NCBI RefSeq assembly: GCF_025398335.1 | Contig: NZ_JAODOO010000003.1 | Location: 273,540 to 337,539, forward strand | Length of the DNA: 64,000 nucleotides | Reading direction: 5' to 3' | Source: Clostridium sp. CX1 | Lineage (GTDB): Bacteria; Bacillota; Clostridia; Clostridiales; Clostridiaceae | Shown here: positions 9,321-17,592 of the stretch, piece after piece | Layout: the number at the start of each line of letters is the position of its first letter | Position numbering within the stretch: position 1 is the stretch's first letter | Program-made: the position numbers and the translations under genes | The notes under the pieces: model-generated | Database searches by the model: none | Seen by the model: the letters and a program-made list of their open reading frames with translations, nothing else | Told to the model about the DNA's origin: nothing

Positions 9321-10565
9321 ATGAAAAGAAAGCATGGCATGTCAATTAGGTTAAGAATTATCACCATGTCCATAGCTATAATGGTTATAATAGCATCCAT
9401 GTTTGTTTTTTTTCTATATATTTCAGCAGATGATATATTAAGACTAATTCCTAATAATGAAGTTTTATCTAAGCTATTAATTTCAGTTGCGTTATCCGTT
9501 GTCCTTTGTATAGTGGTATCGATCATAATAATAATTATAGGTTCAAATTATTTTGCAAGACCTATTTCAAGGCTAGCAAAGGAAGTAATAAAAAATAAGG
9601 ACAAAGCAGGCAGGTTATATTTAGAGAAGAGTGGAATATCCGAAATAGATGAACTAACCACTGCACTAGAAGATATAAGTGGGGAGGTTTACGATTTGGC
9701 AGCTAGGTTGACAGAAATATTTAATCTAGTCGATGAAAGGATAGGCTGCTTTGAATATAATTTAAACACAGGAAAGACCTATCTAACAGATAACATTTTT
9801 AATATGCTTAATATTGAACATATTAACGGAGATAACTATATATCTAATGATGAATGGTTTGATATCTTAGGAGAAAAAATCTTTAAATCCATATTGCAGG
9901 AAAACAACCTTACCGTTGAGTATAAATTTAGTAATTCAGAGAACAGCATATGGATAAAAGTTAAATCAATAAAAAATAGAGAAAATCTTCTAGGCATTAT
10001 TACCAATATAACCGATGAAGTAGAAGAGAGGAAAAAGCTTGAGTACGATAGAGATTACGACATTCTTACAGGTTTATATAATAGACGTGCTTTTAGAAGA
10101 ATTGTAAGTGATATCATTGAGAAAGACCCTAAAAGCTTTGGGGCAATGATTTTTATGGATTTAGATAATCTTAAATATATAAATGATACCTATGGTCATG
10201 AAATAGGCGATAACTATATACAGTGCACAGCAAAGAATATATCAGTCTTTAAAGAAATTGGAGCAGTGATTTCAAGAATATCAGGAGATGAATTTGCAAT
10301 ATATATTCATGGCTTTACAGGTAAAGAAAGTGCCTTTGCACAAATAAAAGAAATTTTTTATAGAGAAAGTGAAAGATTTCAGCTTCCAGGAGGACTAGAG
10401 AAAGAAATAAAATGCTCTAGCGGCATAGCCTATTATCCTATAGATGGAGGCAATTACGATGAACTTATAAAACATGCAGATTTTGCAATGTATCAAGTAA
10501 AACATTCTGTAAAGGGAGGAATAAAGGAATTTGATAGAGATTCCTACCAAAGGGTTAAAATATGA
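9321..10565 (+). CDS. Membrane diguanylate cyclase (HAMP-like, PAS-like, GGDEF)
   Basis: This 414-residue protein probably makes c-di-GMP. Two membrane helices (about residues 11-31 and 47-73) are followed by a HAMP-like linker, a PAS-like region (about 130-235) and a GGDEF domain (about 240-410). The signature is SGDEF (about 320-324), a commonly active variant. The expected DxLT and NRR motifs are present, and the GTP/metal Asp lies in FMDLDNLK. The RxxD inhibitory site is not seen five residues before the signature, so product inhibition may be absent. There is almost no extracellular loop, so the signal is probably sensed in the membrane or cytoplasm. The start follows AGAGGAG. Confidence 0.88.
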   Translation: MKRKHGMSIRLRIITMSIAIMVIIASMFVFFLYISADDILRLIPNNEVLSKLLISVALSVVLCIVVSIIIIIIGSNYFARPISRLAKEVIKNKDKAGRLYLEKSGISEIDELTTALEDISGEVYDLAARLTEIFNLVDERIGCFEYNLNTGKTYLTDNIFNMLNIEHINGDNYISNDEWFDILGEKIFKSILQENNLTVEYKFSNSENSIWIKVKSIKNRENLLGIITNITDEVEERKKLEYDRDYDILTGLYNRRAFRRIVSDIIEKDPKSFGAMIFMDLDNLKYINDTYGHEIGDNYIQCTAKNISVFKEIGAVISRISGDEFAIYIHGFTGKESAFAQIKEIFYRESERFQLPGGLEKEIKCSSGIAYYPIDGGNYDELIKHADFAMYQVKHSVKGGIKEFDRDSYQRVKI

Positions 10566-10566
10566 T

Positions 10567-10601
10567 TTTAGAGTGCAAAAACATTGTATTTGCACTCTAA
10601 A
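10567..10601. terminator. Convergent hairpin between the GGDEF gene and a helicase gene
   Basis: A perfect 13-bp inverted repeat (TTTAGAGTGCAAA 10567-10579 with 10589-10601) lies between two convergent genes. It lacks a long T tract on either side, so termination may be partial. Confidence 0.65.
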
Positions 10602-10616
10602 GTAATTGTAAGTTTG

Positions 10617-11825
10617 TTATTTAAACTTTTTTTTCTTTACGTCAGAATTTTTGTTAACATCTTTTTTAACAGCAGGCTTAGCTTTTCTAGGATCAACGAA
10701 AGTCCCTTTATAGATATCCTTATGCTGAATTTCTATATCAAGCTCCCTTTCATATTTCTTTATTAAAGAAAGTTCTTTCTCTGTGACAACAGAAACAGCA
10801 CAGCCATACTTTCCGGCTCTTCCTGTTCTTCCAACTCTGTGTAAGTATTCCTTTGGGTCCTCTGGTAAATCTAAATTAAATATGTAGTTTACGTCTTTTA
10901 TATCTAAACCTCTAGCAGCTATATCAGAAGCAACTAGAATTTGGATTTTTCCGCTTATGAACCCTTCCATAGCCTTCTTACGGTCTTCCTTTGATGCATT
11001 ACCGAATATTCCATGAGCTGCAATATTGTGATGCTGAAGCTTCAGGGTAGTAAGCTGAGTCTCTTCACTTTTATTAATAAATACAATAGCTCTTTCTGGG
11101 CTTATAGCAGCTACTAGCTTTCTTAAAACTTCAATTTTATCCCTCTGTTCTGCAGCCAAGTATATGTGTGAGATGTTTGGATTTACAGAAGTTTTATCTG
11201 CAACCTTTATAACTTCAGCATCCTTCATCAAAGCCTTTGCTTCCTTAAGAGTTTCTTCCTTTATAGTAGCAGAGAATACCATAAGCTGTCTGTCTCTCAT
11301 AGTAGTTTTAATTACATCTTTAACCTTAGATAGATTGTTTCTATCTAACAATCTGTCTCCTTCATCTATCACTATGGTTTTAACAGTGTGAGCACTTATC
11401 TTCTTCATTTTTATAAGTTCAAATATTCTTCCTGTTGAACCTACAATTATATGAGGCTTTTCCTTTAATTTTTCCACTTGTCTCTTAACATTAACCTCTC
11501 CTATTATAGCAGTTGAAGTCACTGGTATGCCGGAGTTATCAGCTAAAAGCTTTATTTGTCTATCTATTTGCATAACTAATTCATGGGTAGGTGCCAGTAC
11601 TATTGCCTGCATTTCTCTTTTGCTGCTGTCTACCTTTTGAAATATAGGCAGCAGATAGGCTAGGGTTTTTCCGCTTCCTGTTTGAGATTCACCTATTATA
11701 TCCTTGTTTTCTAGTGCTAAAGGTATTACCTTAGCTTGAATATCTGTAGGTTCCGTTATTTCTTCTTTTTTTAGTCCTTCTATTAAATTGGCATTAAGTC
11801 CTAATATGTCAAAGGATGTTGTCAT
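10617..11825 (-). CDS. DEAD-box RNA helicase (DEGD variant)
   Basis: This 402-residue ATP-dependent RNA helicase has a Q-motif region near residue 30, motif I (TGSGKT, about 49-54), PTHEL motif Ia and motif II VIDEGD (about 155) in place of DEAD. It also has SAT motif III and the C-terminal HRVGRTGRAG motif VI. A Lys-rich tail (KKDVNKNSDVKKKKFK) probably holds RNA. It lacks the DbpA-type domain seen in the helicase at 14608. It is a single gene, convergent with the GGDEF gene. The A-to-G change in motif II keeps both acidic residues, so activity is expected. The exact role (ribosome assembly or cold adaptation) is inferred from the family. Confidence 0.9.
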   Translation of the reverse strand: MTTSFDILGLNANLIEGLKKEEITEPTDIQAKVIPLALENKDIIGESQTGSGKTLAYLLPIFQKVDSSKREMQAIVLAPTHELVMQIDRQIKLLADNSGIPVTSTAIIGEVNVKRQVEKLKEKPHIIVGSTGRIFELIKMKKISAHTVKTIVIDEGDRLLDRNNLSKVKDVIKTTMRDRQLMVFSATIKEETLKEAKALMKDAEVIKVADKTSVNPNISHIYLAAEQRDKIEVLRKLVAAISPERAIVFINKSEETQLTTLKLQHHNIAAHGIFGNASKEDRKKAMEGFISGKIQILVASDIAARGLDIKDVNYIFNLDLPEDPKEYLHRVGRTGRAGKYGCAVSVVTEKELSLIKKYERELDIEIQHKDIYKGTFVDPRKAKPAVKKDVNKNSDVKKKKFK

Positions 11826-11925
11826 ATAGTTGTCTCCCCTTTAAGTTTAATTTTGGTAAAAACTTATCTCATTTTATACTTAGTATTTGTGTTTGTCAAT
11901 GTTGTTATAAGCTTTCATAGGGAAT

Positions 11926-11954
11926 TTGAAGAAAAGATTAAAAATATATATAAT
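11926..11954 (+). promoter_or_regulatory. Promoter of manA
   Basis: TTGAAG (11926-11931) and TATAAT (11949-11954) are separated by 17 bases, 38 bases before the start codon. Confidence 0.7.
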
Positions 11955-11991
11955 AGAGTATAGATATATAAATTAAAATTGGAGGACTGCT

Positions 11992-12972
11992 ATGTATCCT
12001 ATAAAATTTGAAAACTTATACTTTGGGAAAATATGGGGAGGAAGAGATTTATCATTATTCAGAGATAATCTTCCAGAAGGAAATATAGGAGAGAGCTGGG
12101 ACGTTGCCTGTCACAAAAATGGAACAAGTGTTGTTGCAAATGGGGAACTTAAAGGAAAAAGATTAGACATTTTAATAAAAGAAAAGGGCAGTGAACTAAT
12201 TGGAACAAAAATCTCTAAGGACTGGTTTCCTCTTTTAATAAAGCTTATAAATGCAAAGGAGAGTCTATCTGTCCAAGTACATCCTGACGATAAATATGGA
12301 CGAGAAGTAGAAGGAGATATGGGAAAGACTGAAGTATGGTATGTAGTAGAAGCCTTTCAAGGGGCAAATATCGTAGTTGGAACAAAGGAAGGATGTACAA
12401 GGGATCAGTTTAAAGATGCTATAGAAACTGGAAACTTGGAGCCTTACATGAACAAAGTTTATGTAAAAAAGGGAGAGGTATACTTTGTTAAAAGTGGACT
12501 AATACATGCCATAGGTGAAGGAGTTATTATTGCGGAAATTCAACAAAATAGCGACATTACCTATAGAGTCTATGACTATGGAAGGGATAGAGAACTTCAC
12601 ATAGAAAAAGCTTTAGACGTAGTTGATTTAAGGCTAAGAGGAGAAAAAAGTACGGGAATCAAAATAGAAAATGAAGGCTTTGACAAAACCTACCTATGTT
12701 TATGTAAGGATTTTTGTATAGAACTGTATGACCTAAGAACTGAAGTAGAAGAAGCAAGTAATGAAGAAAGATTTTTTGTTTTCACTGTGGTAGATGGGAG
12801 TGGAGAAATAGCCTATGAGGGTGGACTTGAAAAACTTAAAAAAGGAGATAGTATTTTAATTCCTGCAGCTCTTGGCAAGTATACTTTAAGAGGAACTATG
12901 AAAGTATTAAAAAGCTATGTTCCAGATGTAGAAAAAGTGGAGAAAGAAATAATAAGTTTCATAAAAAAATAA
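11992..12972 (+). CDS. manA: Mannose-6-phosphate isomerase, class I
   Basis: The enzyme interconverts mannose-6-phosphate and fructose-6-phosphate. The 326-residue length fits the short Firmicutes type. The cupin zinc site is visible: SVQVHPDD near residue 95 gives the Gln and His ligands, TEVWYV near 116 gives Glu, and SGLIHAIG near 170 gives the next His. The start has an ATTGGAGGA site. The gene is alone, between its own promoter and a convergent terminator. It could feed mannose units into the surface polysaccharides encoded at 41-63 kb, but nothing in the sequence ties them together. Confidence 0.93.
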   Translation: MYPIKFENLYFGKIWGGRDLSLFRDNLPEGNIGESWDVACHKNGTSVVANGELKGKRLDILIKEKGSELIGTKISKDWFPLLIKLINAKESLSVQVHPDDKYGREVEGDMGKTEVWYVVEAFQGANIVVGTKEGCTRDQFKDAIETGNLEPYMNKVYVKKGEVYFVKSGLIHAIGEGVIIAEIQQNSDITYRVYDYGRDRELHIEKALDVVDLRLRGEKSTGIKIENEGFDKTYLCLCKDFCIELYDLRTEVEEASNEERFFVFTVVDGSGEIAYEGGLEKLKKGDSILIPAALGKYTLRGTMKVLKSYVPDVEKVEKEIISFIKK

Positions 12973-13039
12973 TAATACTATAAAAGTCATAAAGTTAACT
13001 TGAGCATAGTTATTATAGCAAAGGCTGATTGATATAAAA

Positions 13040-13076
13040 ATTGAAGGCTGCACCAAAGCATGGTACAGTCTTCAAT
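13040..13076. terminator. Bidirectional terminator between manA and an FAD oxidoreductase gene
   Basis: A 16-bp stem with three G-U pairs (13040-13055 with 13061-13076) and a 5-base loop is followed by TTTTG on one strand and a T-rich run on the other. It lies between convergent genes. Confidence 0.85.
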
Positions 13077-13082
13077 TTTGTT

Positions 13083-14360
13083 CTATACTAACTTTTTATC
13101 AAAAATATCAGACAGGCCTAGTCTATGGATTTTATCCTTAATCTCCCCATTATCCGTTGAGTATAAGCCAATCTTCTTCATTCTGTTAAAATACTCTGCT
13201 CCAGAAAAAGTATGTCTTATCCTATTGCCATTTTCAGTAGTCAGCCTGTAATTAGAATAAGAAATAATATCACCAATGACAGTTTCATTAGGTAAAACCA
13301 GCAAAGGCATCTTTGCAGCAAATCTTACTGCATTGTGACCTGCCAAGGAGCCTGTGCAAATAGCTTCGGTATGACCTATGAAGAAGCCAGACTTTTCACC
13401 GGCACAGAATAGGTTATCCACTCCAATTACCTTTAAGTCATTGGTTCTAGGAGCAGCAGCTAAATACCTTATGGAGTTACCCTTTCCGCCAGCATAAGGG
13501 TCCATAAATCGGACTTTTTCTAGACCAGGGATTTTTCTAAGCTTATCAATAGGATAGAAAGGACTCATAAGCTTAATGTGGCCAGTATCAAGTAATACTA
13601 AGTTTTCTGCAAATTGTTGTAGCGCATACTGCTGACATACCTTAATATTTAGTTTATCTGAGTTAACATCTTCAGGTGGAATTTTTAGCACCACAGAACC
13701 TTTTTCATCTAACTCTTTAATTAACTCATCAGATAAACTGTCCTTTGGTACTTCACAGGAACCACTAAAGGCACCAGGAGTTCCATCAACCCTCTCTGAA
13801 TACAAGTCTGCTGCACCAGCCTTAGCACTTATGCTAACTCTTGAGCCAAAGGTAGGACATCTTAAAACACACATTACACAGCCATTTCCGTATTTAGAGC
13901 AGTTATCCATAGCACCAGTAGAACCGGTAGTGTCTATAAATACATCTCCCTCTATAAGGCTGCCATCTTGAAGCTTTATGGCTTTAATCCTCCTATTGTC
14001 CATTTCCACTGTAGCTGCTCTGGCAATTAAGTTAACTTCGATACCTAAATCTGATAAGTACTTTCGCACATCTGGCTCAACCTTACTTACATCATAAAGA
14101 GATGCATGGTTATGCTCAGGAAAGTCTATGTTTTTATGCCGAGCATTGGCATCCATAATCCGAATCAAGTCTCCTGCACCTAGGTTTATTAATTCCTCTG
14201 CAGCAGTATATCTTCCATTGTTTCTAAATATCCCTCCTACATTTCCAAGCCCTAATAATAAATCGGTTTTTTCATATAAGGCTACCTCAGCTCCTGCTTT
14301 TTTAGCTGTAATTGCAGCGGCACAGCCAGACCAACCCCCACCTACAATTATCACTTTCAT
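13083..14360 (-). CDS. FAD-dependent oxidoreductase, GidA-like fold
   Basis: The protein is 425 residues from the ATG at 14360; a GTG three codons earlier is possible but sits on the ribosome site. It opens with a textbook dinucleotide-binding motif (VGGGWSGCAAA). A second FAD contact lies near the end (NLFCAGEKSGFFIGHTEAI), similar to MnmG/TrmFO-type flavoproteins. A cysteine cluster near residues 155-170 (DNCSKYGNGCVMCVLRC) could hold an iron-sulfur cluster or redox thiols. It is shorter than MnmG and lacks that protein's C-terminal domain. The substrate is unknown. It is a single gene, convergent with manA. Confidence 0.75.
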   Translation of the reverse strand: MKVIIVGGGWSGCAAAITAKKAGAEVALYEKTDLLLGLGNVGGIFRNNGRYTAAEELINLGAGDLIRIMDANARHKNIDFPEHNHASLYDVSKVEPDVRKYLSDLGIEVNLIARAATVEMDNRRIKAIKLQDGSLIEGDVFIDTTGSTGAMDNCSKYGNGCVMCVLRCPTFGSRVSISAKAGAADLYSERVDGTPGAFSGSCEVPKDSLSDELIKELDEKGSVVLKIPPEDVNSDKLNIKVCQQYALQQFAENLVLLDTGHIKLMSPFYPIDKLRKIPGLEKVRFMDPYAGGKGNSIRYLAAAPRTNDLKVIGVDNLFCAGEKSGFFIGHTEAICTGSLAGHNAVRFAAKMPLLVLPNETVIGDIISYSNYRLTTENGNRIRHTFSGAEYFNRMKKIGLYSTDNGEIKDKIHRLGLSDIFDKKLV

Positions 14361-14561
14361 AAATAACACCAGCCTTTCATTTTGAATGCTACTATCAGCA
14401 TATTTAGAAATTGTAATTTTGTGACTGGTTTTAAAAATAATTATTGAAACTTTAGTGTTAATTAATTAGCTTCGCCTTTAATTTTGTACTATTTATATTA
14501 TCTTTTGGGAAATATAATAATTAGATATATTAATGAAAAGAATGCTTTTATTAGAGAAAAT

Positions 14562-14570
14562 TGTTATAAT
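14562..14570 (+). promoter_or_regulatory. Extended -10 promoter of the DbpA-like helicase gene
   Basis: TGTTATAAT is a TGn-extended -10 box, 37 bases before the start codon, with no good -35 box. Confidence 0.55.
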
Positions 14571-14607
14571 TTAAGTTCATAAGAAAATATAAGAAGGAGA
14601 AACAAGT

Positions 14608-16053
14608 ATGACAAATTTAGAATTTAAAAGTTTCAATATAGATGAAGAAATCCTAAAGGCTATAGACCTTCTAGGTTATAAAAAACCTTCAGAAGTTCAG
14701 GAGCAGGTTATACCTTTAGCTCTTGAGGACAGAGATATCATAGTAAAATCCCAAACTGGAAGCGGAAAAACTGCAGCCTTTGCCATTCCTCTATGCACAA
14801 AAATAGACATAGAAGAAAGAGACTCCCAGGTATTAGTGCTTACACCTACTAGAGAATTAGCAATTCAGGTAAAAGAAGATATAACTAATATAGGAAGATT
14901 TAAAAAAGTAAGAGCTGCAGCTATCTTTGGTAAACAGCCCTTCGAATCACAGGTAAGAGAGCTAAAACAGAGAGTTCATATGGTAGTAGGCACTCCAGGA
15001 AGAACAATGGATCATATTGACAGAGGAACCTTAAGCTTAGATAAGATTAAATATTTAATCCTAGATGAAGCTGACGAGATGTTGAATATGGGCTTTATTG
15101 ACCAAGTGGAGGCTATAATAAATAAGCTGCCTAAAGACAGAATAACTATGTTGTTTTCTGCAACTATGCCAGAGCAAATAGAAGAACTAGCCCGTAAATA
15201 CATGATTAATCCTACTAATATTGAGATTGAATCTAAAACACTAAATAGGGAAAAAATTAAACAGGTGTACTACGAAATTGAAGAGGATAAGAAATTTAAT
15301 CTTTTAAATAAAGTTATATACACAGAAAGACCAGATAGCTGTATACTGTTCTGCAGAACAAAAGATAACGTAGGAACCTTAGCTCAGAAAATGAAAAATA
15401 GAGGTTATTCTGTAAGTGCACTTCATGGAGGAATGCTTCAGAAGGAAAGAATTGATACTATTAGAAGCTTTAAGCGAGGGGAATTCAGCTTTTTAGTAGC
15501 TACTGATGTAGCAGCCAGAGGAATTGATGTAGAGGATATAACTCATGTTATAAATTACGATATTCCGCTAGAAAATGAAAGTTACGTTCATAGAATTGGA
15601 AGAACTGGTCGTGCAGGCAGCGAAGGAATGGCAATAACTTTTGTAACTCCTTATGAACATAGATTTTTAAGTGACATAGAAGAATATGTGGGATATAAAA
15701 TAGAAAGAGCTGAGATGCCTTCTAATGAAGATGTAGAGCAGGGAAGAAAAATATTTGAGGAAAAGTCTAAGGTTAAGCCTAAGTTGAAAACCGACAAAAG
15801 TGCTAAGCTTAACAAGGAAATCATGAAAATATATATAGGTGCTGGGAAAAAGAAAAAAATAAGACCAGGAGATATAGTGGGGACTATTACCAGCATTGAA
15901 GGTATAACTGCAGATCATATCGGAATCATAGATGTTCAAGATAATGTTTCCTATGTGGATATATTAGATGGAAAAGGAAAGCAGGTGCTAGAGGCACTTC
16001 AGCATAAGACTATAAAAGGGAAAAGTGTTAAGGTTCAAAGAGCAGCAAAGTAA
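14608..16053 (+). CDS. DEAD-box RNA helicase with DbpA-type RNA-binding domain
   Basis: This 481-residue RNA helicase has motif I SQTGSGKT (about residues 48-55), PTREL, motif II DEAD (about 153-156), SAT and HRIGRTGRAG. The C-terminal 75 residues (about 405-478) form a DbpA-type RNA-recognition domain. It starts at KIYIGAGKKKKIRPGDIVG and is known from family members to bind 23S rRNA hairpin 92. A role in large-subunit assembly, possibly under cold stress, is therefore likely. The start follows AAGAAGGAG. A small zinc-ribbon protein with a cold-shock-like leader lies next downstream from its own promoter. Confidence 0.92.
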   Translation: MTNLEFKSFNIDEEILKAIDLLGYKKPSEVQEQVIPLALEDRDIIVKSQTGSGKTAAFAIPLCTKIDIEERDSQVLVLTPTRELAIQVKEDITNIGRFKKVRAAAIFGKQPFESQVRELKQRVHMVVGTPGRTMDHIDRGTLSLDKIKYLILDEADEMLNMGFIDQVEAIINKLPKDRITMLFSATMPEQIEELARKYMINPTNIEIESKTLNREKIKQVYYEIEEDKKFNLLNKVIYTERPDSCILFCRTKDNVGTLAQKMKNRGYSVSALHGGMLQKERIDTIRSFKRGEFSFLVATDVAARGIDVEDITHVINYDIPLENESYVHRIGRTGRAGSEGMAITFVTPYEHRFLSDIEEYVGYKIERAEMPSNEDVEQGRKIFEEKSKVKPKLKTDKSAKLNKEIMKIYIGAGKKKKIRPGDIVGTITSIEGITADHIGIIDVQDNVSYVDILDGKGKQVLEALQHKTIKGKSVKVQRAAK

Positions 16054-16164
16054 ACTGAAAATTATTCAATAGATTAAAACAGAAATTTGCATCACCAAAT
16101 AGATGGAATAGTAAATATTTCATAAATATGGTTAACGATTTTTAAAATATTATTTTATTATCTA

Positions 16165-16193
16165 TTGCATAATAAATAGTGGTATGGTATTAT
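16165..16193 (+). promoter_or_regulatory. Strong promoter of the zinc-ribbon gene leader
   Basis: TTGCAT (16165-16170) and TATTAT (16188-16193) have ideal 17-base spacing. Transcription should start near 16200, giving a leader of about 115 bases. Confidence 0.7.
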
Positions 16194-16203
16194 GAATAAG
16201 TAC

Positions 16204-16300
16204 TAGCGGTTAAAATAATCGCTAAGGAGATTTAATAATGGTGAACAACATGTCCTCGTTTTGAGAATTAGTTGTCAGTTTTAAATCTTAATTTTCAAAA
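16204..16300 (+). promoter_or_regulatory. Structured 5' leader of the zinc-ribbon gene
   Basis: Two hairpins are visible. The first (TAGCGGTTA with TAATCGCTA, 16204-16224) ends just before a ribosome site. The second is a 12-bp stem (TTTTGAGAATTA 16259-16270 with TAATTTTCAAAA 16289-16300, one G-U, 18-base loop). Its right arm abuts the AGGAGG of the main gene and its left arm overlaps the stop codon of a short leader reading frame. Confidence 0.6.
16238..16264 (+). CDS. Putative 8-codon leader peptide MVNNMSSF
   Basis: An ATG follows TAAGGAGA at a 7-base spacing and reads eight codons to TGA. It lies wholly in the leader of the zinc-ribbon gene. Its last sense codon and stop lie in the left arm of the hairpin that abuts the next ribosome site, so a ribosome finishing here would melt that hairpin. 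The peptide itself is probably unimportant. This is an inference from arrangement alone; chance occurrence is possible. Confidence 0.4.
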   Translation: MVNNMSSF

Positions 16301-16314
16301 AGGAGGAAATTAAC

Positions 16315-16485
16315 ATGGCAGATAAGAATTTAGTATGTAAAGACTGTGGTAAAGATTTCGTATTCACTGAGGGAGAGCAAGCTTTCTACAAAGAGAAAGG
16401 ATTCGAAAACGAGCCACAAAGATGTGCTGATTGCAGAAGAGCAAAGAAGCAACAAAACAACAACAACAGAGGATTCAGAAGATAA
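16315..16485 (+). CDS. Small zinc-ribbon protein (56 residues)
   Basis: The ATG at 16315 follows an excellent AAGGAGG. The 56-residue protein has paired cysteines C8-x2-C11 and C37-x2-C40, a typical zinc ribbon. The tail is basic, Gln/Asn-rich (KKQQNNNN) and ends RGFRR, which suits nucleic-acid binding. Similar small zinc-ribbon proteins are widespread in clostridia with no firm function. Codon choice (AAC, TTC, AGA) and the strong promoter and ribosome site suggest high expression. The long structured leader resembles those of cold-shock mRNAs. It lies directly behind a DbpA-like helicase gene. Confidence 0.85.
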   Translation: MADKNLVCKDCGKDFVFTEGEQAFYKEKGFENEPQRCADCRRAKKQQNNNNRGFRR

Positions 16486-16503
16486 TAACATTTTGAATAC
16501 TTT

Positions 16504-16534
16504 ACCCTATAAGATTTAATCTTATAGGGTTTTT
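16504..16534 (+). terminator. Terminator of the zinc-ribbon gene
   Basis: A perfect 11-bp stem (CCCTATAAGAT 16505-16515 with 16519-16529) with a 3-base loop is followed by TTTTTAGTTTT. Confidence 0.92.
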
Positions 16535-16650
16535 AGTTTTATATAACATTATACATCTTAATATAAATAAGCTGTTATCTAAGAAATAATTCTTTTTGGT
16601 AATTGTATCTACAAGTTACGATAATTTTCAAAGACAAAAAATTAAAAAAA

Positions 16651-16659
16651 TGATATAAT
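16651..16659 (+). promoter_or_regulatory. Extended -10 promoter of the TtcA-like gene
   Basis: TGATATAAT is a TGn-extended -10 box. Transcription would start near 16666, downstream of the ATG at 16658. This supports the later start at 16688. Confidence 0.55.
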
Positions 16660-16687
16660 GATGTGGTCAAAAAGCGAGGTGTTAAAG

Positions 16688-17554
16688 ATGAGTGATATTG
16701 CAGGAAGTGGTTGCGACGTATTAGTTCCCTTTAATGAAAGAAAGCCACTAGAGGAAATAGAACGTAGTATTACCAAGAGATATAAAAAACATATATGGTC
16801 AAAATTTATAAGAGCTATAAAGGACTACAAATTAGTAGAAGAGGGAGACAAGATAGCAGTAGCTGTATCTGGAGGAAAGGACAGCTTACTTATGTCAAAG
16901 CTATTCCAAGAATTACAGCGTCATGGCCAGATGAAGTTTGAATTAGAATTTATCGCCATGGACCCAGGATATCATCCAGATATAAAAAAACTTTTAATTG
17001 ATAACTGTGAATACCTAAATATTCCTATTAACATATTTGAATCTGGTATTTTTGAAGTAGTAGACCGTATTGCAAAGGACTACCCTTGCTATATGTGTGC
17101 AAAAATGCGTCGTGGTTCGCTATATTCAAAAGCACAGGAATTAGGCTGTAATAAACTAGCTCTTGGACATCACTTTAATGATGTTATTGAAACTACATTA
17201 TTAAATGTACTTTACTCAGGGAACTTTAAAACAATGCTTCCCAAATTAAGATCAACAAACTTCTCAGGATTAGAATTAATTCGTCCTCTTTACTATATTG
17301 AAGAGCAGAACATTCAGCGTTTTACACAAAATGCTGGTATATGGCCATTAAACTGTGCCTGCATGGTAGCTGCGGAGAAAATAGGAAACAAGCGCTATGA
17401 AATTAAGGACTTACTAGTTGAATTAAAGAAAAACTTTAAGGATGTAGAAAAGTCTGTATTCCAAGCAGCACAAAATGTCAACATGGATTCAATTTTAGGT
17501 TGGCAGAAGGACGGAGAAAAACACTCCTATTTAGATTTTTACGATGAAGAATAA
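16688..17554 (+). CDS. TtcA-like PP-loop tRNA-thiolation protein
   Basis: The protein is 288 residues from the ATG at 16688, which follows GAGGTG. The PP-loop SGGKDS (61-66) binds ATP. A CYMC pair near residues 137-142 and a late NCACM near 225 match the three cysteines that hold the 4Fe-4S cluster in TtcA, and GHHFNDVIETTLLN is the family signature. TtcA installs 2-thiocytidine at tRNA position 32. Clostridial homologs are annotated in this superfamily, but not all have been shown to act at that position, so the symbol is withheld. It is a lone gene with its own promoter and terminator. Confidence 0.85.
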   Translation: MSDIAGSGCDVLVPFNERKPLEEIERSITKRYKKHIWSKFIRAIKDYKLVEEGDKIAVAVSGGKDSLLMSKLFQELQRHGQMKFELEFIAMDPGYHPDIKKLLIDNCEYLNIPINIFESGIFEVVDRIAKDYPCYMCAKMRRGSLYSKAQELGCNKLALGHHFNDVIETTLLNVLYSGNFKTMLPKLRSTNFSGLELIRPLYYIEEQNIQRFTQNAGIWPLNCACMVAAEKIGNKRYEIKDLLVELKKNFKDVEKSVFQAAQNVNMDSILGWQKDGEKHSYLDFYDEE

Positions 17555-17560
17555 AAAGGT

Positions 17561-17592
17561 GCCACCCAAGCTTAATTGGGTGGCGCTTTTAT
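17561..17592. terminator. Bidirectional terminator, TtcA-like and DUF2935 genes
   Basis: A GC-rich 9-bp stem (GCCACCCAA 17561-17569 with TTGGGTGGC 17576-17584) is followed by GCTTTTATTTA. It abuts the stop codon of the convergent gene. Confidence 0.85.
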
